Shown: positions 21,212 through 32,965, counted from the first letter of the stretch. The stretch: DNA of 64,000 bases from Rhynchopus sp. YZ270_cl-10 (GCA_964035575.1 OZ037870.1:558001-622000), one strand, 5' to 3'. Numbers and translations are program-made. Notes: generated by a model not told the origin, from the sequence alone.

Positions 21212-21699
21212 TTGAGGACCCTGATTGGACGTGGGTTTCTCAAAAATTTCAGGAAAAACGGCATATTTAGCGATAATTTCCTCCGTGCCTCAAATGCACA
21301 ATATAGTGCGGCAGCGGAAAATGGGAAGAATGTTTGGGATTTTTGCAAATGCGAAGAATACGAAGAATCCCTGTATGCAGGAAATTCGCGGGTAGGAGTC
21401 TTTACAAGATAAAGACGAGTATACAAGTAAACTAAAAAAGGGGGCGGGGGGAGATTCTTTTTTCCGTAGATGATGAGAGGAGTACGTACAGAGGGCGATA
21501 CAGGGGAAGCAAAAGACAAAAATTCTGATTTGTGAATGTGTGTTTGTGTGTTTTGTGTGTTTTGGGTTCCCCATCGATCCTCGTTCCAACCTTACTAACC
21601 GTAAGTGGTAAGCCCATGAGGGGCATGTTGCATTAGTCATTCTATATCTTGAAAGACTCCTGAGTCGAAGCAAAGCTTCTTAAACAAGTTTACTGTAGA

Positions 21700-22416
21700 C
21701 AGTGCTGACGCTAAGGAAAAAGCCGGTCATATATGACCAAAAAAAAAAAGGAAAAAAAAAGTCTGAAAATATGCCGGTCATATATGACCGGTATTGGGTG
21801 GGTGGGCAGGGTGGGGTAGGGGATGGTCGGAAGTCCCCCCCAGTTGGCACCTCACACGAGCCTCTGAGAGTGACCAGAAATGGCCTCATGAACAAAGTGA
21901 CCCCGTCACAGCCAGAACGCGACTCAATTGGTCAAATGCCGAAGGAAAAGGAAGCAGGCAGCGTGGCGAAATAATAAAAGTAGCGTACCGTGCGCCTGCG
22001 GCGCAAGCTTATCGTAATTGCATGACACGGTACTGGGTACTGAGCCCAAAAGTGGACGACATCTAAAAATTTCCGCCTGCGGCGCGGCAGCCCTTGACCC
22101 ATTTTCACCCTTTTCTTGTTCAGTCGGCAGGATCACTTGGCCCTTCACCATACACTGATGTTAACCAAAAGCCAAGAACTTGTCCATTTCGTCAAATTGA
22201 CCCCACCACAGCGCGGACGGATTCCAAAAACCCCACAAACTAGCTTCTCCAGGTCTTTCGCGCGCGAAGCGCGTGAAATTTTTTTTTGACCACCTCACCC
22301 CCCCTAAGGTCAAAAAAACCGGTTCCTAAAAAAACCTCTGAAAAGGGCATGGAAAAAAAAAAATCAAAAATAAAAAAAAAATATGACCGGCTAGCCGGCC
22401 TTAGCGTCAGCACTGA
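21700..22416. mobile_element. TIR element E3 with 7-bp TSD (CTGTAGA)
   Basis: CAGTGCTGACGCTAAGG at the left and CCTTAGCGTCAGCACTG at the right bound 717 bp, flanked by CTGTAGA at 21693-21699 and 22417-22423. The interior carries GCGTACCGTGCGCCTGCGG (about 21982) and an R1 box (about 22167-22215). Tandem GGTCATATATGACC palindromes lie inside the left end. No transposase is present. Confidence 0.75.
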
Positions 22417-22804
22417 CTGTAGAAGAAAAAAAAAGATAAATATCCGATTTGACTAAAAACCCCGACTTTTCCCAATGTGTGGAGGCACGTTGGTGTTTGC
22501 ATTTTCCATCTCATACAAACCCTTTAAGATTTTTCGGTTTGTTTACACAAGCTGCGTAAAGTCGAAGCCACTTATGTTTTACACTCCCTCCCCCCCCTTT
22601 CTCCTCCCCTTCCCTCCCTCTTTCCCTTTCTGTTACTCTTCCCCAACCCAACGGCTCCTATGACTTCATAGTTATATGAAAGAATGTGATGCAGTTAGCC
22701 GTCTGGTGAGATATTGAAAGAAGGCTCGCTCAGAATTAAAGGGTGGTTACACACGGGCCGGATCTTTTGCAAGATGTTTGTTATGCCTGTTTCCCCTTTT
22801 TTTA

Positions 22805-22855
22805 ACCAAGGTACAAGGTCACGAAAGGGCCCTTGTATTTCAAATCAATTTTTTT
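22805..22855 (+). repeat. Partial R5 repeat
   Basis: ACCAAGGTACAAGGTCACGA followed by AAGGGCCCTTGTATTTC matches the second half of R5. No start codon of a recognisable gene follows within 1 kb. Confidence 0.45.
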
Positions 22856-23151
22856 TCTACAACATCTTCCTGTGGTGTGCCTCATCAAGGTGACACTAAA
22901 AAAAAAGGAGGAAAAAAAAGGGGGGGTGGTGAAGGATTTTTATCAGAACTCTCATCCAACAGGACAAGGTTATTATCCGCCCACTCTGCGGCCCTTCATG
23001 CTCATGCTTACACGAGCGCTAGGTACTGGCTGTCGCACCCCCTTTTCTTTATTATTTTCTCTTGAAAAATTCAAAAAAAATACGAACACAACAAAAAGAC
23101 TCGCTTCCCAATGTTCCCACCTTTTTTTTTTTCCAAACACGTAGTGTATTA

Positions 23152-23598
23152 CTGGGGGGGGCCGAATAAACGAGGTAATTCGAATAAAGCACGTACGTCG
23201 AATAAAGCACGCATTTGAAAAATGGGTTTTTTGCTTTTTTTTGCGTCGAATAAAGCACGTACGTGTTTTATTCGACTTTTTGAACTTTTCCTGTGTTGTG
23301 ACAAGGTAGTTCGTATTTTGTGAAAATTTAAGTCGCTGAAATTTTGTTCATTTTTCCGTATATCCCCCACCACAAGCCGGGATTGGCTCGGAAATGCAGC
23401 AAAATCACCTCTTGGGCGAAAAAAAAATCGAAAAAAAATTGTGACTGGAAAAACTTTCCAAAAAGTTCAAAAAGGCGAATAAAGCACGTACGTGCTTTAT
23501 TCGCCTTTTCGAACTTTTTTTTTTTTTTAAACCTCAGGATCTGAAGTGTAGGGACGCCTAATAAAACACGTACGTGCTTTATTCGACCCCCCCCCCAG
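23152..23598. mobile_element. TIR element E4 with palindromic CGTACG-centred repeats
   Basis: The ends read TACTGGGGGG and CCCCCCAGTA; TA may be a 2-bp target duplication. Inside, CGAATAAAGCACGTACG and its reverse complement recur about four times, partly as perfect palindromes such as AAAGCACGTACGTGCTTT. A variant R1 box (about 23326-23410, CCACCACAAGCCGGGATTGG) sits in the middle. The minus-strand ORFs here are translations of these repeats. Confidence 0.7.
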
Positions 23599-24132
23599 TA
23601 AGAAACTAGACAAAAAGAAAGCCAACGTTCAGATCTTGTATAACAGTATTTCCCCTTGATTCCTTTCACCTTGCGCCAAACAGATTTTTACCCCTATTTG
23701 GCTGCGTTCAACGAAAAACACTGTTATATTTTTATTGTTATCAAGATCAGTTGGCGGATGATATCGTCTAGTTTTTTTTTTTTTTTTGAGACAACTGCCT
23801 TGCAAAGGTTGTAGGGGAGGAAATGAAAACATATCTGAGTTGTGCCCGAATTTTTGGTGTGAGCGATGTAAACACGACACAACTTATCCACAGAAAAGTT
23901 TTTTGATTTTGTCCCTACACACTCCACAAAAATCCGGTGCGATCAACGAAAAATGGCCGTTTTAGCCTTCCTCATGGATTTTAAGCTCGAGTCGTAAGAC
24001 AGGCCACTAAGACCGGTTTTGTGTGGATTGCTATCAGCGAAAAATTCGTTTTCTGATTTCGTTTCTTTCTTTATCAGACTAGCTTAAACTCAGATAACAG
24101 TTTTTATTTTTGGAGTCGGGCACATCAGATGT

Positions 24133-24240
24133 AAAACCACAAAAGGGTGTAGGACCACATAGGGGGTCCACCCACGGTGTACCAACGTTACACCGTCACG
24201 AGGTGGGGAGGGGGGGTTTTTTTTTTGCATTTCAATTGAC
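24133..24240 (+). repeat. Dispersed repeat R5 upstream of the coiled-coil gene
   Basis: This is a diverged R5 copy: ACCACAAAAGGGTGTAGGAC, then GTCCACCCACGG and CACCGTCACGAG. It contains a perfect hairpin, ACGGTGTA...TACACCGT. It ends about 270 bases before the start codon. Confidence 0.55.
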
Positions 24241-24509
24241 ACGTACACACACAACTGAGCACAATTACACCTAAATTTCTAGGGCCCAAAAACGGTACAT
24301 TCAAATCAATTTCATTATAACTCCCTCAGCGAAGGAGTCCCATTCTTTTGACCATTGTCTGATACCCTGGCACAAATTCTTCCCCTCCTCTCCCCCCACC
24401 CCCGCCCCGTTTGTATTACACCACGCCCTCAATACCACCCCAACAGCAAACCCTTCCCATCTCCACGGGACCCACGCAACCCTCTCTTTGAGGGTGCGGG
24501 GTGCCCCAA

Positions 24510-27500
24510 ATGGGAGACGTACTGGAGGGCCCCCCTCTCTCGCCTGTAGGATATGCACCATCAGACTGGCGTGCCCGGAGTCCCGTTGGCATCCGGAGCT
24601 ATGCAAGCGCGCGGGACCGATCTATCTTGCTTCGAAAGGCCGCGAATGAGAGTAAAGGGGAGATTGATGGGTTGCACGACGATGTGCAGTCTTTGCAGGG
24701 GGCGATTGCTGGGCATGCGAATGCGTTGAACGTCTACAAACAACAAATTCGGGCGAAGGAAGACGAATGCAGAGAACTCCAAACGGACCTGAAAACAGTC
24801 AAAACTGACAACGAACATCTTCGCCTGCGGCTTAACGCAGCGGAGGAGGCGTTGGCGCAGATGGAGGCAGGGAGGCGCAAGCTCATCCACAGCGCCTCCA
24901 CTGCAGAAGAAGACGCAAAGGACAAAGAAGCACGCATGAGAGACCTTCAGGTCCGTCTGGAAGGTCTAGACCAGGAGCTCTGCTTTGCCAACCAAAGGGC
25001 TTGCAGCGCTGACACGGAGATTGCTGAGCTGCGGAGGCGCCTTCTCACTGCGGATGGTGCGGCTGAGAAGGCTGAGTCCAGGGCAGACGCGATGTCCCAT
25101 CAACTAGATGTCTTGCAACAGCAGATGCAGGATTTGACTCACGTCAACGCAACGTTGGAGCGCAAAGCCGTTGAAGACCAGCATCAGAAGGTAGAGCTGC
25201 AGTCCCTCCTGCAACGTGCCCAGGGTGCAACGGAACAGCTGCAAAGCAAATGCGAGCGGTCTGAAGCAACTGTCGCAGAGCTGCGCAGAGAGGCCACCGA
25301 AATGACAAAGCTGAAAATGATGCTGGGGGAGGCGAAACGGCAGCTGCAGAATGTTTTGGCTTCGAAGAATGGGGTGAACATTGAGTTGCTTCGTTCGGAA
25401 GAAGCACTTGCAGCGGCGCTGCAGGACGCAACTCACGCCGAGACGATGCGAGGCGAGCTCCAAAACGTTACAAAGATGTACGAAGCCGTTGCAGGCCGCC
25501 TGCAGCAAAGCGAAGGCATCCACGAGGAGGCACGGTCCGACCTGAGCGTCATGCTGCAACGCAACGAGGAGCTCGAACGGCGTGCCTCTGAGGCAGAGAA
25601 GCGGTCTGCCGCACTGACCCTGCAGATGGAGGAAGTAGCCCTGGACGCGAAGGTGCTGCACGACAACGAGGCCCTCCGTCGGCAAGACGACGCAGAGCTC
25701 GAGACCCTCCGCGTAGAGGTGCAAGAACGCAGGCGTGAATGCGAGGAGCTCGCCATGGGTGTCGAACGCCTCCACCAAAAGTCCGAACGCGAGCGCTCCA
25801 AACGCATCGAGCTCGAAGCCTTCCGTGATGAGATGATGGCCCTCGAAGCTCGCAACGTTGACAGACAAAAGGTTCTCGCGTTAACAGAAGAGCGAAGCGT
25901 GTTGGAGCAACAACTCTCCCAAGTCGTCACCACGCTTAACATGCTCTGGAACGAACTCGGCCCTATGGTATGCATTTTTCTTGAATAACCTAACTCTTGG
26001 CAATAGGAAATAGAAACGACTGAGGCTCAGCTTTGTTTGCCTTTTTTTTTTTTTGACATCAACGAACACCATAGGCAGGCCTAATGCTATCCGCTGGTTC
26101 GCTGGTTCACTTTTATTTATTATTTTTTTTTTTTATCCGCTGGTTCGCTGGTTCACCCTTAAAATAGGGGTTTTTGGGACGGGGGGTTCTCTGCCTGTGG
26201 TATGCCGTGGGTACCTTGGTCCTGGAGATGTGAGCGCCTGCGCCCGCATCTTCAGGAGGTGACGATGGAGACTTGTTTCAGGGACTCAATGATGCGGCCT
26301 CCTTGCCGGCGAAAATAAAAAAAGTAGCGTACCGTGCGCCTGCGGCGCAGCTCAAAAACTGGCAGCCCACAGCCCTCCACCATAGTTTGGCTGTAAAAAT
26401 GTTCGGTTTTAGGTCACAATTTTTGAAATGTTGCGTACCGTGGCTTCGCCAGAAAGTTTTGATGTCAACCGCCGTTTCTTGTTGTACTGAGGGAAGGTTG
26501 CGTTCATAAGAAAGAACCTAGTGCGACGGCTTGACGTGGAAAAGCGGGAGAAAAGTGCTTTGGTTTGGTTCTTGATGCACGTTACCATCCCACGTCATCA
26601 CGTATTTACGCGAAATGAACGGACCTTTTCGCGCGGAGCTCAAAAAAAAAAAAAAATTGGCCCTTTTTGGACATATCTTCACGGTTTTGGGGGGAAAAAT
26701 CTTTCATGAAAATAAGCGAAAACCCTGGACCCCTTCCCGGAGGGAATTTTTTTTTTCGTTTTTTTTTTTTTTTTTTTTTTTTTCGCTGGTTCACTTTTTT
26801 CCCCCCTCCCCCAAAGTTAGCATTAGGCCTGTCCATAGCAATGGAGTTACCATTGTTATCCTACTGGACGCCGTAAGGCACCTTTCCCGCGTGGATTAAG
26901 AAGGGGGGACTCAGGGGGGGAGGGGTTATTCCGCGGTGCTGGTGCTTTGAATTTGAATTTGAATTTCTTGTTGATTAGTTTAACTGCAAAAACATACACC
27001 ACATTCAACCAGGTCATCACCCCTTTCGTTCACGGCATGCCACCTGAGGACGGCCAACTCTCGCAGGTAGCGATTGGTGGGGCAAGGGTTCTAAAGGTAT
27101 GTTTACGACCACACTGTTCCGTCGCTCTTTTAGTCCCACTCCCAAGCGCAACACTCTGGGGTTCGATAACCCGCGGAGTGTCAGTGCGTGCGTCCCAGAG
27201 GCGTTTGCACTATCAACTTCACTTTAGTTTTCTCATTATCTTACCCCCCTGGGTCTACATAAATACAATACTACAATATAATACTAAAAATTAGTCTCAG
27301 ATCAAAACTCCATTGTACATTACTAAATTTGGATGTTTTTTTTGGGGGGAAAATTGGACCTATTCTCTTCAGTCCACCGGCGACTTTATTAACGTTTATG
27401 GTGTGGCTGGAGGGGGGTGATTCGCACTTCTTGCGCACTTCTGCACTTTTTGCCCCCCCCTATCCAGCCACACCAGTTTACCCTGTATTCTTTTTGATCT

Positions 27501-27975
27501 ATTTCTACTGTTACCCCCCTGCTTGGTGAGTCTTCACCATTCGATGCTTTATCGACACCTATTTCATTTTTTTTTTTTTCAACATCTTGCATTTTCTGGA
27601 GAAACGTCCGATGATCGGTGAGGCGTTTGCACTTTCAACTTCTCTTTTCTCTTTTGATAGGGCCCAATACCATTATAAAATTACCCTTAATTTTTGCAGC
27701 GTTCTCAGGCAACCCTTGCACGGTTGAAGCAGATGGTGGTTTCGTACATGAGTGTTCTGGGGGAGAATGTACGGCGAACGGCGGAGGCGGCATTGAATGC
27801 CGAGCAGACGGACGACACGGATGACTTTGAGGTCACGCTGCAGCTGCTGTCGCTCATCCTGGAGAAGCTCGTGTGCGACATGGGTAGCGCGCAACGGACA
27901 ATAGAAGACCAGAACGTCCTGCTCAACGGTGCCGCTGTGGTTTCCCCTCTTGACATATCCGCAAAGTTTTTGTAA
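24510..27975 (+). CDS. Coiled-coil protein, three exons (605 residues)
   Basis: Exons are 24510-25967, 27013-27096 and 27700-27975, all joined in phase 0. The donors are GTATGC and GTATGT, and the acceptors end CCAG and GCAG. The ATG follows an AG at 24491-24492. The open frame extends slightly further up, but only from GTG. After about 45 residues with an S/R/P-rich start, residues 50 to about 480 are almost continuous heptad-type coiled coil (long E/K/Q/L runs, no membrane segment). Exon 2 encodes a short non-helical linker. Exon 3 returns to helix (LARLKQMVVSYMSVLGENVR, then LSLILEKLVCDMGSAQ). I do not recognise the family; a cytoskeletal or flagellar structural role is plausible from shape only. 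Intron 1 holds TIR element E5. Intron 2 holds two S2 hairpins. Confidence 0.75.
26075..26832. mobile_element. TIR element E5 with 6-bp TSD (CCATAG), inside an intron
   Basis: GCAGGCCTAATGCTA on the left pairs with TAGCATTAGGCCTGT on the right. CCATAG flanks both sides (26069-26074 and 26833-26838). Subterminal GCTGGTTCGCTGGTTCAC and its inverted partner follow. The interior carries GCGTACCGTGCGCCTGCGG (about 26323) and TTGCGTACCGTGGCTTCGCC (about 26429). The element and its duplication make up 764 of the 1,045 bases of intron 1 of the coiled-coil gene. Confidence 0.8.
27158..27211 (+). repeat. Hairpin GGGTTCGATAACCC followed by S2 hairpin copy 1
   Basis: Within intron 2, a perfect 5-bp stem (GGGTT/AACCC) is followed by S2: GTGC, 3 nt, CGTC, loop CCAGA, GGCG, 3 nt, GCAC. 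A pyrimidine-rich tail (TATCAACTTCACTTT) follows. The same pair of hairpins recurs at 53913-53975. Confidence 0.6.
27601..27635 (+). repeat. S2 hairpin copy 2
   Basis: ACGTCCGATGATCGG is followed by TGAGGCGTTTGCAC. The inner stem CCGAT/(A)TCGG replaces the CCGTT/AACGG stem of copy 53936, so pairing is kept with different bases. The tail is TTTCAACTTCTCTTTT. Confidence 0.55.
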
Positions 27976-28558
27976 CAGTAAAAGGAATAGTATTGTCTAT
28001 TGCCTTTGTGTTAGACCGAAATGGGACAATAAAAAAAGCGTTTTTTTAAAGCATGTGTTGCAGAACTCCTTTCCAGAAGATGTAGTTATTTGAGAATATT
28101 CAAAACGATGTTTTTTTTTTGTGTTTTTTTAGAGCAAAAAAAAAAAAGAAAAAGGAAAAAAAAAGAAGCAACGCAGACACTACTCCACCGTCCTTCCCTC
28201 TTTCCATGATACCGAGTAGAAGGGAGGTGGATTTCTTTTGTAGGGTGACGCATGGGAGAGACTTCGATTCATCTGATATTTTTTGTTTTTTTTTGATCAA
28301 CGAAAAAACTTTCTCTCTTTTTTTTCCTTGTTTTCGTTTTCTTTTGAATATCTAAAAAAGGAAGAGTTTTATTTTTTCTTGATAATCTGTAGGATGAGTA
28401 TCTGCAGACGCAAACAGTCTGCACTGTCCAGGTTTTCGCTCTCACGTAAAAGAACTCTGATCTGGGTTTTAAAAAAAATTGCGGGGCACTGCAGTGGCTT
28501 TTTTGGAGTATTTTTTATTTTGTGAAAAAAAAAACTAAATACAAGAGTTTGTTTGCAG

Positions 28559-28752
28559 CCCTAGGCATACCACTCGATGCGAGTCGCATTCTCGCATTCT
28601 CGCACAATTCTGGTCTGGCGGAAAATTATCGCACAATTATCGCTCATTATCGCTCATTCTCGCACGACCAAAATCCTTCTACGTGAGCGATAATGATTCT
28701 CGCATGCGAGAATTGTGCGAGAATGCGACTCGCATCGGGTGTATGCCTAGGG
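28559..28752. mobile_element. 194-bp palindromic MITE-like element E6
   Basis: CCCTAGGCATAC and GTATGCCTAGGG form the ends, followed by imperfect inverted GATGCGAGTCGCATTCTCGC blocks. ATTCTCGCA or its complement recurs many times inside. TA within CCTAGG could be the target duplication. No coding capacity is seen. Confidence 0.7.
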
Positions 28753-28916
28753 AGGCTCATGCTCACTGCTCTCTACTCTATTTTAAAGATGTGTCCACAC
28801 AGTGAGTCTTACTCATACTCATCTCTTCAACGGTTCTTCCTCCTCTGCGACTGTTCTATCCACAGTGTGGTCCATTATTTTTTTTCTTTCACTTCTTTTT
28901 ACCCCTCCCCTTTTTA

Positions 28917-29012
28917 AGGTGCCTAATCAGCGAGGCTTAGGTCCATGTTACATTTTTCTTTTTCAATTTCCCTTTTTGCAAAGGTGACTAAGTGAAGAGG
29001 CTTAGGTTCATC
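28917..29012 (+). repeat. Two S1 hairpins in tandem
   Basis: Copy 1 (28917-28951) has CCTAA...TTAGG with the tail GTCCATGTTAC. Copy 2 (28981-29012) reads GGTGACTAAGTGAAGAGG followed by CTTAGGTTCATC. Both are on the gene strand and are followed by T-rich sequence. See the S1 finding for the family. Confidence 0.65.
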
Positions 29013-29132
29013 CCTTTTTTTTATGAGAACAAAAAAAAAATTCAACAAAATACCTCAGCCTTTTTATATATTCCACGAAGTTGTATGTTCCTTGCGGGTT
29101 CACGGGGTTTTGAGTGGTCGGACGAAACAGCC

Positions 29133-29287
29133 TGCTCTAAAGTGGAGTCTGACCCCCCTGCCCAGATCTCAAAAATATTCTATGAGTCTACTAAAGCAAC
29201 AGATTTCATGTTTTGAGGAGTTGTGGTAAAATGTGGTCTAATTTTTGAGGGGGTCTACTCTTCAGGGGGGGGTCTACTATTTGACTC
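29133..29287 (-). repeat. Dispersed repeat R3, inverted copy
   Basis: Reverse complement of the block at 1373-1527, with moderate divergence in the middle. Confidence 0.65.
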
Positions 29288-29882
29288 CCTTCCCCCTATC
29301 TAAGTTATTGAGGGAAAAGCGCCGTCTGTTAACACTCGATTCTATGGAATGTATATTGTATAGGGTGTCGTACTAAAAAAAGACAGTGGCGATTTGCACA
29401 ACTGTGGCAACACAACCGAGGCAACTACACTACTCCAACAATTTATCAAAAAAAACACTTTCCTCTCTCAGCATCCACGAGGCGTTCTAAGGTGCCGTTT
29501 CTGCAAAAAGAGAAAAAAAAAAAAAAAAAAAGATAAATGATCTCAATATCGCCCTTTTGAGGTGAGATTTTTCTTTCTTTCCTTTTTTTTGTTCAGAACC
29601 CTCTCTATGACGTTGTTGGCCACAAAAAAAAATCACTCTTTTTTTTTGTTGGTATGAAGCCTGTAAGAAGGCTGATTCATTTTTGCTCTCTCACACCCCC
29701 CCACCCTGTTAGCGGGTCAGCCTAGCCGTTCTTTTTCTGTTACCACCGCAGAGAGGTCTTCGGGCCTTTATACTAGGTTGATCCCCCTCTCATCCCCCCA
29801 CTGTTCTCCACTGTACGATGTGAATACCAACTGGAATGCCAGGGTAAGTTCAGGACCTTCCTCATTCTACACAAAAGGTATC

Positions 29883-30008
29883 CACGGTGGCCAGTCTGAG
29901 CGGGAGAGGCGTCAAAAAATTTTGACGTTTTGTTTTTTGGGAGATCAATTCTTAACCAGTATTTTCGTCCACTTTTTGACGCTCTCCCACATCAAACTGG
30001 CCACCGTG
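29883..30008. mobile_element. 126-bp hairpin element
   Basis: CACGGTGGCCAGT at the left and ACTGGCCACCGTG at the right are exact reverse complements. GGGAGAGGCGTCAAAAA and its partner continue the stem with small gaps. TAT on both sides may be a short target duplication. Confidence 0.6.
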
Positions 30009-30456
30009 TATGCTCAGAGTTTAGATCAAAGGAAAGACACCTTTTGGGCCATGGGTCGAAGAGAGGAGGGGAAGGAAGAGGATGACAATGATTTTTTTTT
30101 GCCAGTTGTTCCCGTGCCATCCCCCTGTGGCAAAATTCCCGCAAAAAAAAGCAAAAACAAACAAAATGTACTCAAAAAAAAACATCAGTTTCTGTTCTTA
30201 TGTATTTAGATTCAAAAAAAAAAGCAAAGAAAAAAAAAATGTGTGTATGTTAACCAGTTGTCGATTAGTTAGAAAAAAAAAAGCCTTATTTATTCTGCTT
30301 CGTTATGAAAAATATTCCTTCTTCCTTCCCCCCTTCCCCTTCCCCTTCCCCCTCTCCCTTTCCACCCAAAACACCAAGGGAGTAATTTTCCCGAGTAATT
30401 CACTCTTTTTCTTTTATTTCTTTCTTTCCTTCTTTCTTTCCTCTTTTTTTTAGAAA

Positions 30457-32512
30457 ATGAAATTCTGTCAGAGACTTCGCTCGCAACGTGAGGTGTTTGG
30501 TGATGAGGTAGTTGAGAGTATTGTTGATTACAAATTGCTTAAGAAACGGATTTCTCTGCTGGTACAGAACAATGAGGGTGGGGTGGTGTCGACGGCGGAC
30601 GTGGCAGCATGGATGGAAGGCTTCTTTGCAGAGGTGCGTAAGTTCGATAGGTATTACGTCGACACAGTGCGTCACATCGACCGTGATCTTGCCACAGCAG
30701 CCTCGGCCACCAAGACAGACCTAAAGGAACTCTATCTCCGTGTAAAGGAGCTCGCGTTCTTCGTCAACCTCAACAAAACGGCAGTCAGAAAAATCCTCAA
30801 AAAGTTCGACAAAAACATTGCCGGGCACAACGTCGGGCGCTGGCGGGAGGTGGGTGCGCTGTCTCTCCCATCATACCAAGAAACGCGTTTAACTGATATG
30901 TCACAGGGTATAGTACAGCTCTATGCAGGTATGCGGTGTTGAACATATTAACTTAGTTTGTTTTCATATCTTTGTATTGAATAAGTTGAGTTGGGAGGGG
31001 TTTTTTTTGAGAACAAAACGCGATTGCATTATTATCCCAAAAATTATGATACGGGAACTCAGGTTTGAGAAATGTCATTATCCCTTCAACCCGCTTTTTT
31101 TTTAAAAGGTGCAAAGCGGTACTGATGCTGTGTGAATACCGATCCAAAGGCGGTTGATCACAGAGGGTTCTTCATACAATGCAACGAGGCCGGGTACGCC
31201 TGAAAATACTCGTATCTGGAAAATATATCTGAGGCGTGCCTGAGGCGTACTCGGGATTAGTTACGTTTAAGTACGCCTCAGGCACGCCTGAGTATATATC
31301 AACGTATAATTGCGTTTCAGGCGCCTGGTGTGTATTTTCCCCCCGCAAAAAGGGCCTCTGATGCATTTCCGGAGCGATCTGAAAAAATTCCGGGGTCGGA
31401 CAATTTTTTTAGCAAATAATGCGTGACTTTAAGTTTGTACCAAAAACCAGGGGAAAGTATACTCGGTTTCATATTTCTGCTGATATGTAAAATTATTACG
31501 TACAGGTCACCACGTTTCTAAGGCATGCCATGTATTTCCTCCGCCCCCTGAAATGTGCTGAAATCAACTTTCGGTGTCCTGCTGAGAAAATTGCGGGGTC
31601 GCAAGATATTTTTAGTGGAAAAATATCATGGTTACTGCTTACAGTAAACTGCCTCCTAAAAAGAGGCTTCGCAGAAGATGAGTCATACCTCGGGTATAAA
31701 AAAGTATAAAAAAGTCCTTTGGTCACCCCATAGTTGTACTAAAAATAGAGCTGTGGTCTGTGGATCAAGGAGGCCTGTGTAAAATTCTGGGATCTCGATG
31801 GGATCTCTCTAGTGTTAGAGGGTCCAGCCTTGTATGAGCCTCTTCTGTCTTGCATCAAGTTGGGCCCCGAAGGGACCCAGTCGAAAAGCACCCCCGAGAT
31901 TTGTTTACAATGATTCTTGAATCAATGAAATACCCGAAGGTACCACCAAAATATATATCATCAGCACCAAAGCTTAGCGAACCCTTTTCATTTTTTCGAC
32001 TCGCTCGGCCCAGAGGCGCATTTTTCATCGTGCGACCCCGCATTTGAAAGATTTTGCTACCTCTGAATCGAAAACCACAAAATTTGGGGGTAAATACTTT
32101 TTTGTTCCTGACCAAAATGCTGGTAAGAAATATAAATATACTCAGGCGTGCCTGAGGCGTACTTAAACGTAACTAATCCCGAGTACGCCTCAGGCACGCC
32201 TGAGTATTTATTTTCAGGCCTTGGCGAGGCCGACTCGGCCTCGTTGCATTGTATGGTTCTTATGTAGTTTTTCTTTTTTTTTTTTTTTTTTTTTTTTTGC
32301 TTTATTATTTTGCTCTGTTCACAGAACTGTACCACCAAAAGCGCGACAAGCATGCGGAAATGGAGCTAGACTACCATGTGTCATGTATGTCTGACGTTCT
32401 CTCGTTCCTGATGCATGATGAGGAGAAGGGTGTCTTCGCGTGTGCAACCTTCGAGCCCACAGCAGACGACGCAATGCAGGAGGAGGGGGAGGTCGTCAGC
32501 ATGCAGGCGTGA
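30457..32512 (+). CDS. Stand-alone SPX domain protein, two exons (219 residues)
   Basis: Exon 1 is 30457-30928 and exon 2 is 32325-32512. The join, in phase 1 after LYA, gives ...GIVQLYAELYHQKRDK. The donor is GTATGC and the acceptor TTCACAG. SPX hallmarks are the start MKFCQRLRSQ, the first basic helix VDYKLLKKRI, and NKTAVRKILKKFDKNI carrying the Lys cluster that binds inositol pyrophosphates. No transporter, VTC or other domain follows, so the protein is essentially one SPX domain with a 60-residue acidic tail. Known SPX proteins sense phosphate status through inositol pyrophosphates and act by binding partners; the partner here is unknown. An AG at 30452-30453, after a long pyrimidine tract, lies 3 nt before the ATG. 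The 1,396-bp intron is mostly element E7. Confidence 0.85.
31173..32255. mobile_element. TIR element E7 with 6-bp TSD (GTTCTT), inside the SPX intron
   Basis: CATACAATGCAACGAGGCC and its reverse complement bound 1,083 bp, flanked by GTTCTT at 31167-31172 and 32256-32261. Each end also contains its own hairpin (GAGGCGTGCCTGAGGCGTAC against GTACGCCTCAGGCACGCCT). The interior holds three variants of a GGGGTCGnnnnATTTTTTTAG-type motif. No transposase is seen. Without the element the intron would be 307 bp. Confidence 0.85.
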
Positions 32513-32965
32513 CCACGCCCTTTTTTGCAGATGACAACCCCCTTAGGCTTTAGTTATTTTGTTGCTTCTTCCTCTCCTAGTGTACCATCAATTTTTTTTT
32601 TGATGTTCTTTGATAAGGGGAACAGCCATCTCGAATTGTTTCTCTTTTATTTTGTATTTGCTGAAAAAAAAAATCTATTGATCTTCCATTGATCAATTTT
32701 TTTCCAATTGTTGACTCTTTTGTCCTGCCTTTTTATTGTGCCATTCTTCGCTATGAGAACAGTAGTGCTACCCCCCTCCATCGGCTGTGACTGCGATTCA
32801 TGTCAAGCTGAGTCTTCTTAAGATGTGTACAGTGAACAAAAATAAAAACCACATTCATCTCAAGATTTTTTCTTGTGTTCTTGTGTTCCTGATGCCGATA
32901 GTGGTAAAGATGTGTGTACATTTTCTTTCTTTTGATCCGCAAAGGGGTTTGTACGTCAAACTTTA

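Larger units (their letters stand above)
18346..24509. other. Gene-free interval rich in transposon remnants
   Basis: Six kilobases contain no host gene that I can support. Recognisable contents are two hAT transposase fragments, an inverted pair of 25-mers, a 53-bp palindrome, TIR elements at 20346-21211, 21700-22416 and 23152-23598, and R5 copies at 22805 and 24133. The rest is homopolymer-rich sequence with mini-hairpins such as GCGCGCTTCGCGCGC (about 19867-19892) and CGCTCGCGAAGCGAGCG (about 20028-20042). Confidence 0.6.
27976..30456. other. Spacer between the coiled-coil and SPX genes
   Basis: No gene is recognised. Contents are the palindromic element at 28559-28752, S1 hairpins at 28917-29012, an inverted R3 copy (29133-29287), a 126-bp hairpin element at 29883-30008 and long pyrimidine runs before the SPX start. 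The 143- and 123-codon ORFs around 29.8-30.4 kb are low complexity or cross the hairpin element. Confidence 0.6.

Noticed and set aside
25104-25868. 254-codon minus-strand ORF opposite the coiled-coil gene
   Set aside because: It is a shadow of the biased coiled-coil codons; the + strand frame has the splice structure and the acceptor.
27158-27172. tRNA T-arm-like GGGTTCGATAACCC
   Set aside because: No acceptor stem, D-arm or anticodon arm can be drawn around it, and the same hairpin recurs at 53913 together with S2.
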